From Clostridiales bacterium (GTDB taxonomy: Bacteria > Bacillota > Clostridia > Christensenellales > Aristaeellaceae): a stretch of 12,945 nucleotides of DNA. Below are positions 1 through 6,097 of the stretch, piece by piece. A program made the position numbers and the translations under genes. Under the pieces are notes generated by a model. It had not been told where the DNA came from, searched no databases, and saw nothing but the letters and a program-made list of their open reading frames with translations. Positions within the stretch are counted from its first letter, which is position 1. Every line of letters starts with the position of its first letter. The DNA lies in the NCBI GenBank assembly GCA_004555535.1, contig SFHU01000085.1, forward strand, positions 1 through 12,945, in the 5' to 3' direction.

Positions 1-431
1 CCCTCGCCGATGAGCAGCACGCTGCGCGGCTGCGCGCCCGCGCGGCGGCTGCGCGTGAGGAAGAAGGCGTGCATGGCGCAGATGGCCGCGACGTTGAGCG
101 CAAAGCCGATGAGCACGGCGACGCGGGAGACGTACTGCAGCCCGGCGGCGTAGAGCAGCGACAGCGTGATCAGAAAGCAGAGGCATTCGCACAGGATGGC
201 GCGCGAAATCTGCGCGCCGATGCCCGGCAGGCCCGCGGAACCTGTCGAAAAGCAGACGCGGTAGGCGGTATAGTGCAGCGCGGCGGAAAACAGCGCGATG
301 GCCTCGTAGACCAGCAGGCCGTAGGCCGGACTGCCGCGCAGCAGGCGATAGCGGATCGCATAGGAGGCCAGCATCGTGAAAAAGCTGATGACCGCCGTGA
401 TCATCGCCTGCGTTTTGGCGGAAGGCTGCAT
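1..431 (-). CDS. Polyprenyl glycosylphosphotransferase-type membrane protein, N-terminal part (cut by the window edge)
   Basis: The reading frame starts at ATG 431 and runs leftwards off the window, giving 143 residues without a stop. The start sits 6 nt behind a run of Gs (AAGGGGGG) that serves as ribosome binding site, and a good promoter lies upstream. Four hydrophobic segments are visible at about residues 10-28, 39-58, 76-96 and 102-124. They are followed by a basic loop (RSRR) and then SVLLIGE at residues 137-143, which looks like the first beta strand and glycine turn of a Rossmann-like (CoA_binding_3) domain. That order is the N-terminal half of enzymes that start exopolysaccharide or glycan synthesis by moving a sugar-phosphate onto undecaprenyl phosphate. 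The catalytic C-terminal sugar transferase domain would lie outside the window, so the call is inferred from topology and the VLLIG motif. A different four-span membrane protein fused to a nucleotide-fold domain is possible. Confidence 0.6.
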   Translation of the reverse strand, partial: MQPSAKTQAMITAVISFFTMLASYAIRYRLLRGSPAYGLLVYEAIALFSAALHYTAYRVCFSTGSAGLPGIGAQISRAILCECLCFLITLSLLYAAGLQYVSRVAVLIGFALNVAAICAMHAFFLTRSRRAGAQPRSVLLIGE

Positions 432-481
432 GGACGTCCCCCCTTTTCCCGGGCCGCTTCCTCCGGCAGGATATGGACATG

Positions 482-510
482 ATTATAGCAGGTTTCGCGG
501 CGGTTGTAAA
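482..510 (-). promoter_or_regulatory. Sigma-A promoter with extended -10 for the sugar transferase gene
   Basis: On the minus strand, TTTACA (510-505) and TATAAT (487-482) are separated by 17 bp. The three bases before the -10 read TGC, which makes an extended -10. Transcription should start near 475, leaving a leader of about 45 nt before the ATG at 431. Confidence 0.75.
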
Positions 511-564
511 CGCGCGCGCAGGTGGGCGAATGCATCGTAAAGTTCTGGCAAAAAGGCGCGAGAC

Positions 565-593
565 TTGACAGAAGAGCGCGAATCGTCTACAAT
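565..593 (+). promoter_or_regulatory. Sigma-A promoter for the 689 surface-protein gene
   Basis: TTGACA (565-570) and TACAAT (588-593) are spaced by exactly 17 bp, a near-consensus housekeeping promoter. Transcription would start near 600, giving a leader of about 89 nt. It is divergent from the promoter at 482-510, with only 55 bp between the two -35 boxes. Confidence 0.8.
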
Positions 594-649
594 AATCCAG
601 AGTGGATCATTGTGCATCCTGGCATTGTTTCGCGGTGATTCCGCCGGAG

Positions 650-691
650 AAGGGAGGAAGGGGCCGTCAGCGGCCCTGAACGCAAAGAATG
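650..691 (+). promoter_or_regulatory. Shine-Dalgarno site separated from the start codon by a hairpin
   Basis: A purine-rich SD-like stretch (GGGAGGAAG, 652-660) lies 28 nt before ATG 689, much farther than normal. Between them is a perfect 6-bp stem, GGGCCG (661-666) with CGGCCC (671-676), closed by a TCAG loop. Folding would remove 16 nt and bring the SD end to about 12 nt from the ATG. An in-frame TGA at 677-679 excludes any start farther upstream, and no other SD stands directly before the ATG. Confidence 0.5.
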
Positions 692-2941
692 GACAATCGG
701 GGATACATCACCCGCCTTGCGGCGGTGCTTGTGATGGCCGTCTTTCTGCTCGCCTGCGCCTGCGCTGCGTCCGCGGAGACCGACCCCATCCGCGTATCGT
801 CGCTCAGCGAGCCGCAGTCTGTGATATCCGAGCAGGATGTCAACATCACCATCAAGATTTACAACAGCAGCCAGACCGACATGGAGGGCGAAATCCGCCT
901 CTATAAGCCGGATCTCTACCTGGAGCAGGTCTACAACGGCCTCAAGGCGGAGAACAGCGTGACCTATACCGGCGTCTGGCACATCACCGCCGAGGAGATT
1001 GAAAAGGGCCGGATCAACTACTACATCAAGTACAGCATCGATTCCGAGGACGGAGCGACCGAGGTGACGCACACCATCCCCGTGACCATCCAGACGGAGG
1101 AGGCCGCGCCGCAGCTGACGGCGACCTACAGCGTCTCGCCCGCCTCGGCGCGCGAGGGGCAGAGCGTGACCTTCGCCTACACGCTGGCCAACACCGGCAA
1201 CATCGAGCTGCGCAACATTGAGATCACCAATGACGGCGTCACCAGCGAAAAGGTGACGGTCGCCTCGCTCTCCGTGGGCGAGAAGATCACCCGGGAATCG
1301 ACCATCACCATGGGCAGCAAGGAGCTGGTCAGCAAGCCGACCGTCACTTACCAGGCGGCAGGCTCCAGCAAGTCGCTGACGATCTCGGACATGGCCCGCA
1401 AGACGATCACCGTCGCTGAGGACGGGCTGGAGGTCGCGCTCAGCGCGAAGACGACGGAGAACATCTACCCCGGCGAGAGCGTGGAGATGACGCTCTCCCT
1501 CAAAAACAGCGGCAACACCGCCTATTCCGGCCTGAGCGCCTCGCTCAGCGACGGCACGGCGCTCGTTTCCGGCGTGGATCTCGCGCCGGGCGCCTCCTAT
1601 GAGCACACGTTTGAGCAGGCGGTCGCCGCCTCCGGCGCGCTCAGCGCGGTCGTGACGGGCAGCGATTCGACCGGCGAGGCCGTGACGGTCGAGTCCGAGG
1701 CGGTCACGCTGACGACGCAGGACGCCTCCAGGGCCCTTGTGCTGAACATTCAGGCGCAGGCCCAGACGACGACCATCTATTCCGAGCCGGCGGTCATCCG
1801 CTTCGGCGTCGTCGTGGAGAACGTCGGCCAGACCGACGCCACGACGCTGACCATCCGTCAGGCGGGCACGACCGTGGCGACGATTCCCTCGCTGCCCTCC
1901 GGCGAGAGCCGGACGGTCGTCTTCGACGTGGAGACGAGCATTGCCGGCCAGTTCCAGTTCACCGTGACCGGCAAGGACGCGGCGGGCAACGACAGAACCT
2001 ACGAATCCAACATCATTCAGGTGACCTACATCGCGCCGACGCCTGCGCCGACCGCGACGCCCAGGCCCACCGCCGTGCCGCCGACGCCGAGCCCGGTGCC
2101 GACGGCCACGCCCAAGCCCACGCTGGGGCAGATCATCTCCGGCAGCGTGAGCCCCGTCGTGCTCTATGCGATCGCGGGCGTGCTGGCCATCGTGCTGATC
2201 GCCCTGCTGGCGGGCAGCGCTGTGAGCAAGGCGAAGCGCGCCAAGCGGGAGCAGAACGCCATTGACACCATTGAGCTGACGCCGGACGTGCGCAACTACC
2301 GCGGCCTGCAGCGCCGCAGGAAGGCGGACAGGAAGGCCGACGCCGGGAAGAAGACCGAGGCTGCGCAGAGCGAGACGATCGTGCCCACCCCGGAGCTGAC
2401 GGAGGAGGACACCCGGCCTGCCGCAGAGGAGCGGAAACCGGAGCCGGAGGAGGGACGCCGCCGCCGCGCGGTCGTCGATGCGCCCCTGACGGCGGACCGC
2501 ACGCTGCGCGTTGCGCCTGTCGACCAGAGGCCGGAGTTCCCGCAGAGCAAGGCGGACGATTCCCGCACGCGCATCTTCGGCAAGCTGACGCAGGATGCGA
2601 CGCAGGAGGAGCCCGCGCCGGAAGCGAAGACCCCCGCGGAGGAGGAAAAGCGCCCGCTGAAGGACTTTGCCGCCCAGGCGGAGGAGCAGACGGACGAGGC
2701 CAAGAACGCCGGCAGCGAGACGATCCGGCTGAGCCGCGGTGAGCTTGACGAGCTGCGCCAGAAGCAGGCGGAAGCCGCGCCGGAGAGTAGGGGCCGCAAG
2801 CGCAGCGAGATCAAGCCGATGAAGAAAAAGAAGAGGGGCCTCTTCGGGCGGCGCAAGGATGACGACATGCTCGAGGACGAGGACGACTTCATCGACGAAG
2901 ATGACGAGTACGACGATTCGGACGACGACTTCATCGAGTGA
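689..2941 (+). CDS. Exported surface protein with Ig-like (CARDB/NEW3-type) repeats, Pro/Thr stalk, one membrane span and charged cytoplasmic tail
   Basis: This 750-residue protein begins with a signal peptide (hydrophobic residues 10-27). A signal peptidase I site (ASA, 27-29) fits, but LLAC at residues 20-23 could also act as a lipobox. Four Ig-like beta domains follow. The last three show the recurring pattern of CARDB/NEW3 modules, such as VTFAYTLANTGNIEL, VEMTLSLKNSGNTAYS and IRFGVVVENVGQTDA. A Pro/Thr-rich stalk spans about 450-480 and a membrane helix about 490-512. The tail is intracellular: first basic and Glu/Pro-rich, later a Lys/Arg block (about 708-723), ending with 19 acidic residues in the last 27. 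Four short threonine motifs sit in the tail (T563, T605, T627, T678). The gene has its own promoter and is probably transcribed alone. Its role is unknown; a link from the cell surface to a cytoplasmic partner is an inference. Start choice is fixed by the TGA at 677. Confidence 0.75.
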   Translation: MDNRGYITRLAAVLVMAVFLLACACAASAETDPIRVSSLSEPQSVISEQDVNITIKIYNSSQTDMEGEIRLYKPDLYLEQVYNGLKAENSVTYTGVWHITAEEIEKGRINYYIKYSIDSEDGATEVTHTIPVTIQTEEAAPQLTATYSVSPASAREGQSVTFAYTLANTGNIELRNIEITNDGVTSEKVTVASLSVGEKITRESTITMGSKELVSKPTVTYQAAGSSKSLTISDMARKTITVAEDGLEVALSAKTTENIYPGESVEMTLSLKNSGNTAYSGLSASLSDGTALVSGVDLAPGASYEHTFEQAVAASGALSAVVTGSDSTGEAVTVESEAVTLTTQDASRALVLNIQAQAQTTTIYSEPAVIRFGVVVENVGQTDATTLTIRQAGTTVATIPSLPSGESRTVVFDVETSIAGQFQFTVTGKDAAGNDRTYESNIIQVTYIAPTPAPTATPRPTAVPPTPSPVPTATPKPTLGQIISGSVSPVVLYAIAGVLAIVLIALLAGSAVSKAKRAKREQNAIDTIELTPDVRNYRGLQRRRKADRKADAGKKTEAAQSETIVPTPELTEEDTRPAAEERKPEPEEGRRRRAVVDAPLTADRTLRVAPVDQRPEFPQSKADDSRTRIFGKLTQDATQEEPAPEAKTPAEEEKRPLKDFAAQAEEQTDEAKNAGSETIRLSRGELDELRQKQAEAAPESRGRKRSEIKPMKKKKRGLFGRRKDDDMLEDEDDFIDEDDEYDDSDDDFIE

Positions 2942-2949
2942 GCAAAGGG

Positions 2950-2992
2950 GGGCGGCTCGTGTGAGCCGCCCTCAGCCTGTCTTTACGGGCTG
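2950..2992 (+). terminator. Two tandem stem-loops after the surface-protein gene
   Basis: The first hairpin is a perfect 9-bp stem (2950-2958 with 2963-2971, loop GTGT). The second is an 8-bp stem with one G-U pair (2973-2980 with 2985-2992, loop CTTT). They begin 8 nt after the stop codon. No real T-run follows, so termination may be imperfect or may use another mechanism; an RNA-stabilising role is possible. Confidence 0.5.
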
Positions 2993-3043
2993 CAGGACGC
3001 GACGCGGGCGAGGGAAAAGCGCACTGCTTGCGCAGACTCCGGC

Positions 3044-3072
3044 TTGAAGCCCATCCGTCTCCATGCTATAAT
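3044..3072 (+). promoter_or_regulatory. Sigma-A promoter with extended -10 for the DUF2461 gene
   Basis: TTGAAG (3044-3049), a 17-bp spacer and TATAAT (3067-3072) preceded by TGC. Transcription would start near 3079, only about 17 nt before the TTG start, so the leader holds little besides the ribosome binding site. Confidence 0.8.
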
Positions 3073-3082
3073 AGCCGAAGCG

Positions 3083-3098
3083 AGGAGGAACGCGCTTG
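3083..3098 (+). promoter_or_regulatory. Ribosome binding site that fixes a TTG start
   Basis: AGGAGG (3083-3088) stands 7 nt before TTG 3096, and no ATG or GTG lies at a suitable distance. The residues that follow (FEGFSQEAVDFL) match the usual beginning of DUF2461 proteins. Confidence 0.8.
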
Positions 3099-3887
3099 TT
3101 TGAGGGTTTTTCGCAGGAGGCAGTTGATTTTCTGACCGACATCCGCTTCAACAACAATCAGACGTTTTATGAGCAGAACCGCGGACGCTATGAGCAGTTC
3201 GTCAAGGAGCCGCTGCGCGCGCTCTGCGACGAGATGACGCCGGTCGTTCAGCTCATCGACCCGCGGCTGGATGTGCGGCCGGGGCGGACGATGAGCCGCA
3301 TCCGCCGGGATACGCGCTTCACGAAGGACAAATCCCCATTCCGGGATCACGTCTGGCTCGGCTGGCGCTACCCGGGCGAGCGCAGGAGCGAGGGCTTCGG
3401 CATGTACTGGGGCTTCGGGCCGGACTGGCTGGGCTGGGGCTGCGGCTGCTACGCGACGGATAAACCGCTGATGGACGCGCTGCGCCTGCAGATCCGCAAA
3501 GCGCCGGACGAGGTGCGCGCGGCGCTTCATCATCCCGACCTGCGGGGGCGGTTTGAGCTGTACGGCGAGGCATATAAAAAGATCAGCGTGCCCGGCGACG
3601 TGCCGCAGGACCTGCGTGCACTCTACGTGAAGAAGGGCTTCGGCCTGGAGCACAGCGGTACCCCGGAGGACTGGAAGGCCCTCAGGACGCATGACATGGC
3701 GGATCTGCTCGCGCGCGACCTGGCCGCGATGGCGCCGCTTCAGCAGCTGATGCAGCGGATGCGCCACCAGGCGGAGAGCGCGCAGGAGGAGATGGCGCGC
3801 GAGCTGGAGGCGCAGCACCGCGAGGGCGCAGAGAGCCGCGCGCTGGCCCGGCTGACCGTGCGAAGCGCGGAGGAATTCGATTTTTGA
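3096..3887 (+). CDS. DUF2461 family protein (TIGR02453-like)
   Basis: This 263-residue soluble protein has the family's hallmarks. Near the N-terminus it shows FLxxIxxNNxxxFYExNRxxYExFVKEPL (residues 12-40). At residues 66-85 it carries MSRIRRDTRFTKDKSPFRDH, the conserved 'R-RD-RF-KDK-P' block. A Trp/Gly-rich stretch (GMYWGFGPDWLGWGCGCY, 102-119) matches the family's central 'gyY' beta region. The family is widespread in bacteria, but its biochemical role is not established. The C-terminal 40 residues form a predicted charged helix (Glu, Gln and Arg-rich) that ends in a short tail. The gene has its own promoter, starts with TTG, and its stop codon stands directly against the first copy of the tandem repeat. 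No terminator separates it clearly from uppP, so read-through into uppP is possible. Confidence 0.85.
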   Translation: MFEGFSQEAVDFLTDIRFNNNQTFYEQNRGRYEQFVKEPLRALCDEMTPVVQLIDPRLDVRPGRTMSRIRRDTRFTKDKSPFRDHVWLGWRYPGERRSEGFGMYWGFGPDWLGWGCGCYATDKPLMDALRLQIRKAPDEVRAALHHPDLRGRFELYGEAYKKISVPGDVPQDLRALYVKKGFGLEHSGTPEDWKALRTHDMADLLARDLAAMAPLQQLMQRMRHQAESAQEEMARELEAQHREGAESRALARLTVRSAEEFDF

Positions 3888-3891
3888 CACA

Positions 3892-4179
3892 CCGCCGCAG
3901 GGACGGCGGGGGAACCGTCGGCCAAAGAGTTTTCTCTCCCCGAAGGGGAGAGAAAACATTCAAGGATTCCTTGAAGAAAAGCATCATTGAATAAAAAATA
4001 TCCGCTTATGTCGACAGACTGACGCCGCCGCAGGGACGGCGGGGGGAACCGTCGGCAAAAGAGTTTTCTCTCCCCGAAGGAGAGAGAAAACATTCAAGGA
4101 TTCCTTGAAGAAAAGCATCATTGAATAAAATAATATCCGCTTATGTTGACAGACTGACGCCGCCGCAGGGACGGCGGGG
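3892..4179. repeat. Tandem, palindrome-rich repeat of about 134 bp, 2.1 copies
   Basis: Unit 1 is 3892-4024 (133 bp), unit 2 is 4025-4159 (135 bp) and a third copy breaks off at about 4179. Units 1 and 2 differ only by a few substitutions and two single-base insertions. Each full unit holds three inverted repeats in order: CCGCCG/CGGCGG around a CAGGGA loop (3892-3909); a 13-bp stem GTTTTCTCTCCCC/GGGGAGAGAAAAC around GAA (3929-3957); and TTCAAGG/CCTTGAA (3959-3975). An AT-rich arm follows and ends at TGTCGACA in unit 1 (TGTTGACA in unit 2). There is no coding gene here; short frames across it arise from the repeat itself. The element resembles the dispersed intergenic structured repeats of gut Clostridia, but that kinship is from memory and untested. 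The partial third copy ends 15 nt before uppP. Confidence 0.9.
3929..3957. other. 13-bp perfect hairpin inside repeat unit 1
   Basis: The arms 3929-3941 and 3945-3957 are perfectly complementary around GAA. Read on the minus strand the apex is C-UUCG-G, the very stable UUCG tetraloop. The matching hairpin in unit 2 is at 4063-4091 and carries one change in the right arm. There is no T-run on the plus side, so it is not a standard intrinsic terminator for the DUF2461 gene. Confidence 0.8.
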
Positions 4180-4194
4180 AGAGAGAGGAAAGAC

Positions 4195-5037
4195 ATGAAT
4201 CTGATGCTGGAGACGCTCAAGGCGATTCTCTTCGGCGTGGTGGAGGGCATCACGGAATGGCTGCCGATCAGCTCGACCGGCCACCTGATTCTGCTCGACG
4301 AGTTCGTGCAGCTGCAGATGAGCGACGCCTTCAAGCGCATGTTCGAGGTGGTCATCCAGCTGGGCGCGATCCTGGCGGTCGTCGTGCTCTACTTCGGCAA
4401 GCTCTGGCCGTTCAAGCGCGCCCAAAAGGGCGAGGGGATCAAGGGCTTCCTGAAGATGGACACGGTGAGCCTGTGGATCAAAATCGTCGTGGCGATTCTG
4501 CCCAGCGCCATCGTGGGCATTCCGCTGGACGACTGGATGGAGGCGCACCTGCACACGGCGCCCGTCGTCGCGGCGATGCTCGTGCTCTACGGCGTCGCCT
4601 TCATCGTCATCGAGCGCCGGCAGAACGACCGCCGCCGCCCGCGCGTGCAGAGCGCGGAGCTGATTGACATGCGCATGGCGCTGCTGATCGGTCTGTTCCA
4701 GGTACTCTCGCTCGTGCCGGGCACGAGCCGCTCCGGCGCGACGATCCTGGGCGGTATGCTGATGGGCTGCTCCCGCGCCGCGGCGTCGGAGTTCAGCTTC
4801 TATCTCGCGATTCCGACAATGGCGGGCGCGAGCCTGATCAAGGTGCTCAAGTTCGGCCTGAGCTTCACGCCTGAGGAGCTGCTGATTCTCGCTGTCGGCT
4901 GCGTGACGGCGTTCGTCGTCTCCGTAGTCGCCATCAAGACGTTCATCAGCTACATCAAGCGCCACAGCTTCACGGCCTTTGGCTGGTATCGCATCGCGCT
5001 GGGCGCGCTCGTCGCCGTGTACTTCCTGCTGAAATAA
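4195..5037 (+). CDS. uppP: Undecaprenyl-diphosphatase UppP (BacA family)
   Basis: The enzyme removes one phosphate from undecaprenyl pyrophosphate at the cytoplasmic membrane. This regenerates the lipid carrier used for peptidoglycan and other envelope glycans, and in this family high levels give bacitracin resistance. The 280 residues are the usual family length. The first signature is VEGITEWLPISSTGH at residues 16-30, with Glu17, Glu21, Ser27 and His30 in the same positions as in E. coli BacA. The second signature is PGTSRSGAT at residues 175-183, with the essential Arg at 179. Several hydrophobic spans follow (about 160-180, 200-218, 230-250, 264-279). ATG 4195 is preceded by an AGAGAGGAAA ribosome binding site. 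No convincing promoter was found directly upstream, so expression may come from the DUF2461 promoter or from within the tandem repeat. Confidence 0.97.
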   Translation: MNLMLETLKAILFGVVEGITEWLPISSTGHLILLDEFVQLQMSDAFKRMFEVVIQLGAILAVVVLYFGKLWPFKRAQKGEGIKGFLKMDTVSLWIKIVVAILPSAIVGIPLDDWMEAHLHTAPVVAAMLVLYGVAFIVIERRQNDRRRPRVQSAELIDMRMALLIGLFQVLSLVPGTSRSGATILGGMLMGCSRAAASEFSFYLAIPTMAGASLIKVLKFGLSFTPEELLILAVGCVTAFVVSVVAIKTFISYIKRHSFTAFGWYRIALGALVAVYFLLK

Positions 5038-5041
5038 CACA

Positions 5042-5081
5042 ACCGCCGCCGGCCTCCCCATGCGGGAACGCCGGCGGCGGT
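5042..5081. terminator. Shared terminator hairpin between convergent uppP and the TraX-family gene
   Basis: A perfect 12-bp GC-rich stem joins 5042-5053 with 5070-5081, and the loop can pair further (TCCC/GGGA). On the plus strand it is followed by CTGTTTGCTT. On the minus strand it is followed by TGTGTTATTT. Both are weak but T-rich, so it probably ends both transcripts. It lies 4 nt after the uppP stop and 15 nt beyond the TraX stop. Confidence 0.75.
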
Positions 5082-5096
5082 CTGTTTGCTTCTGCA

Positions 5097-5798
5097 TCAG
5101 AAGAAATACGGCGGCACAAGCCGCATCGCGCGCAGGGCGCACAGCGCGAGCAGATGCAGCGGATAGGCGGCGTAGAACAGCGCCGTCAGCAGCGGGGCGC
5201 GCGGCCCCTGTTTGCCGTTGTAGAGCAGCAGCAGCGGCGGCGCGAGCAGCGCGAAGAGCGAGGTGAGCGCCCAGCCGCGCTCGACGCCGGAGAGCAGCAG
5301 ACTCAGCGTGTAGACGAGCAGCAGCGCACAGGCGCAGATACACTGGCGCAGACGGCTGCCCTGCAACAGATAAAAGCCCAGGCACAGCGCCGGCCCCAGC
5401 CAGCCGTAGCTCACGCGCGCGGCCATCGCAGAAAGCAGCACGGCGGCCTGCGCGAGCAGGCAGGGCCCCGGACGGCCGCGCAGCGCGTCGGCCAGGGCGA
5501 GGGCGAGCAGGCCGAGCAGCAGCGAGAAGAGCGCGTTCTGCTCGGCGAAGCAGGAGACGCGCCCGAAGATCAGCAGGTCAAACGGCACCTCGGAGAGCAG
5601 CGCGAGCAGCAGAAGCCGGCGCGCATAGGCACGCAGATCGCGCGTATGCCCATAGCCCTGCACCAGCAGGAAGCAATAGAGCGGAAAGGCAAGCCGGCCG
5701 ACGCAACGGAACGCCCCGGCGGAGGGAAACAGCGCCAGGCCGACGTGGTCGGCGGCCATGCACACAAGCGCCATCAGGCGCAGCACAAACGAGGACAA
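5097..5798 (-). CDS. TraX-family membrane protein
   Basis: This 233-residue, highly hydrophobic protein matches the TraX family. The evidence is LRLMALVCMAADHVG near the N-terminus (Asp17-His18), RCVGRLAFPLYCFLLVQGYGHT (residues 31-52), LLSEVPFDLL (68-77), EQNALFSLLLG (86-96), LLYNGKQGPR (191-200) and FYAAYPLHLL (208-217). The start is TTG 5798, because GGAGG (5810-5806) lies 7 nt before it and conserved sequence begins at once. The same frame stays open farther upstream, but that stretch crosses the promoter and lacks TraX sequence. F-plasmid TraX acetylates pilin; the chromosomal Firmicutes members are solitary and of unknown substrate, and the acyltransferase-like role is inferred from the family. 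No conjugation genes are nearby, so it should not be read as a sign of a conjugative element. Confidence 0.88.
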   Translation of the reverse strand: MSSFVLRLMALVCMAADHVGLALFPSAGAFRCVGRLAFPLYCFLLVQGYGHTRDLRAYARRLLLLALLSEVPFDLLIFGRVSCFAEQNALFSLLLGLLALALADALRGRPGPCLLAQAAVLLSAMAARVSYGWLGPALCLGFYLLQGSRLRQCICACALLLVYTLSLLLSGVERGWALTSLFALLAPPLLLLYNGKQGPRAPLLTALFYAAYPLHLLALCALRAMRLVPPYFF

Positions 5799-5814
5799 GG
5801 CGCGGCCTCCTTTT
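5796..5814 (-). promoter_or_regulatory. Ribosome binding site that fixes a TTG start for the TraX-family gene
   Basis: On the minus strand AAAAGGAGG (5814-5806) is followed after 7 nt by TTG (5798-5796). This is the only well-spaced start before the conserved DHVG motif. Confidence 0.8.
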
Positions 5815-5891
5815 GCCTTGATCGGATGCGGAGCGCAGGCACGGCCAGGCTCCGCGCCCCCCGCCGCTTTGCGCAGGGGATTCGCACATTC

Positions 5892-5921
5892 ACTATACCG
5901 CAAGAGGTTCCTGCTTGTCAA
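5892..5921 (-). promoter_or_regulatory. Sigma-A promoter for the TraX-family gene
   Basis: On the minus strand, TTGACA (5921-5916) and TATAGT (5897-5892) are separated by 18 bp. The leader is about 87 nt long and includes a 7-bp inverted repeat, GCGGAGC/GCTCCGC (5828-5834 with 5849-5855), just before the ribosome binding site. Confidence 0.75.
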
Positions 5922-5999
5922 TGTTCGGAATAATGCGGATGAAAAATCGTAAAAAACGGAAAATATCGTCATATCGTGGGTGAATGAAAGCCCAACGGA

Positions 6000-6028
6000 T
6001 TGCAATGACGAACGTTTGATGCTATAAT
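6000..6028 (+). promoter_or_regulatory. Sigma-A promoter with extended -10 for purL
   Basis: TTGCAA (6000-6005), a 17-bp spacer and TATAAT (6023-6028) preceded by TGC. The transcript would start near 6035, leaving a leader of about 60 nt. That is too short for a purine riboswitch plus expression platform. Confidence 0.8.
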
Positions 6029-6050
6029 GCGGATGTTGTTTAGCCCCCTG

Positions 6051-6071
6051 CGGGCGGCGGCCTTCCGCCCG
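6051..6071 (+). other. Hairpin in the purL leader
   Basis: A 7-bp stem, CGGGCGG (6051-6057) with CCGCCCG (6065-6071), is closed by a 7-nt loop and ends 11 nt before the ribosome binding site. There is no T-run, so it is not a terminator; it could stabilise the mRNA end or affect translation. Confidence 0.5.
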
Positions 6072-6082
6072 GAGCAAGCATG

Positions 6083-6097
6083 AGGAGGAGCATTGTG
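6083..6097 (+). promoter_or_regulatory. Ribosome binding site that fixes the GTG start of purL
   Basis: AGGAGG (6083-6088) lies 6 nt before GTG 6095. The in-frame ATG at 6080 would put this SD inside the gene and has only a weaker GGAG before it. Confidence 0.7.

Noticed and set aside
587..1606. 339-codon minus-strand frame under the surface protein
   Set aside because: It overlaps both the signal peptide and Ig-like domains of the real gene and includes that gene's leader; its composition is that of a shadow.
4145..4150. TTGACA in repeat unit 2 as the -35 of a uppP promoter
   Set aside because: The matching -10 position falls in the GC-rich start of the third repeat copy and has no TATAAT-like sequence.
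3892..4179. CRISPR array
   Set aside because: Units are about 134 bp and directly adjacent with no unique spacers, and no cas genes are present.
3740..4355. Short minus-strand frames across the tandem repeat
   Set aside because: They consist of translated repeat sequence (FSL.FGE-like strings), repeated with each unit and shifted by indels; no start signals.
4141..5385. 414-codon minus-strand frame through uppP
   Set aside because: It crosses the uppP coding region, the shared terminator and part of the TraX gene; its product is compositionally biased and has no recognisable domain.
5097..5798. Conjugative element suggested by a TraX-like gene
   Set aside because: No relaxase, coupling protein, integrase or attachment-site repeats are visible; chromosomal solitary TraX-family genes are common in Firmicutes.
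6029..6094. Purine riboswitch before purL
   Set aside because: The leader from the predicted start is about 60 nt and shows only one GC-rich hairpin, not the three-way junction core.
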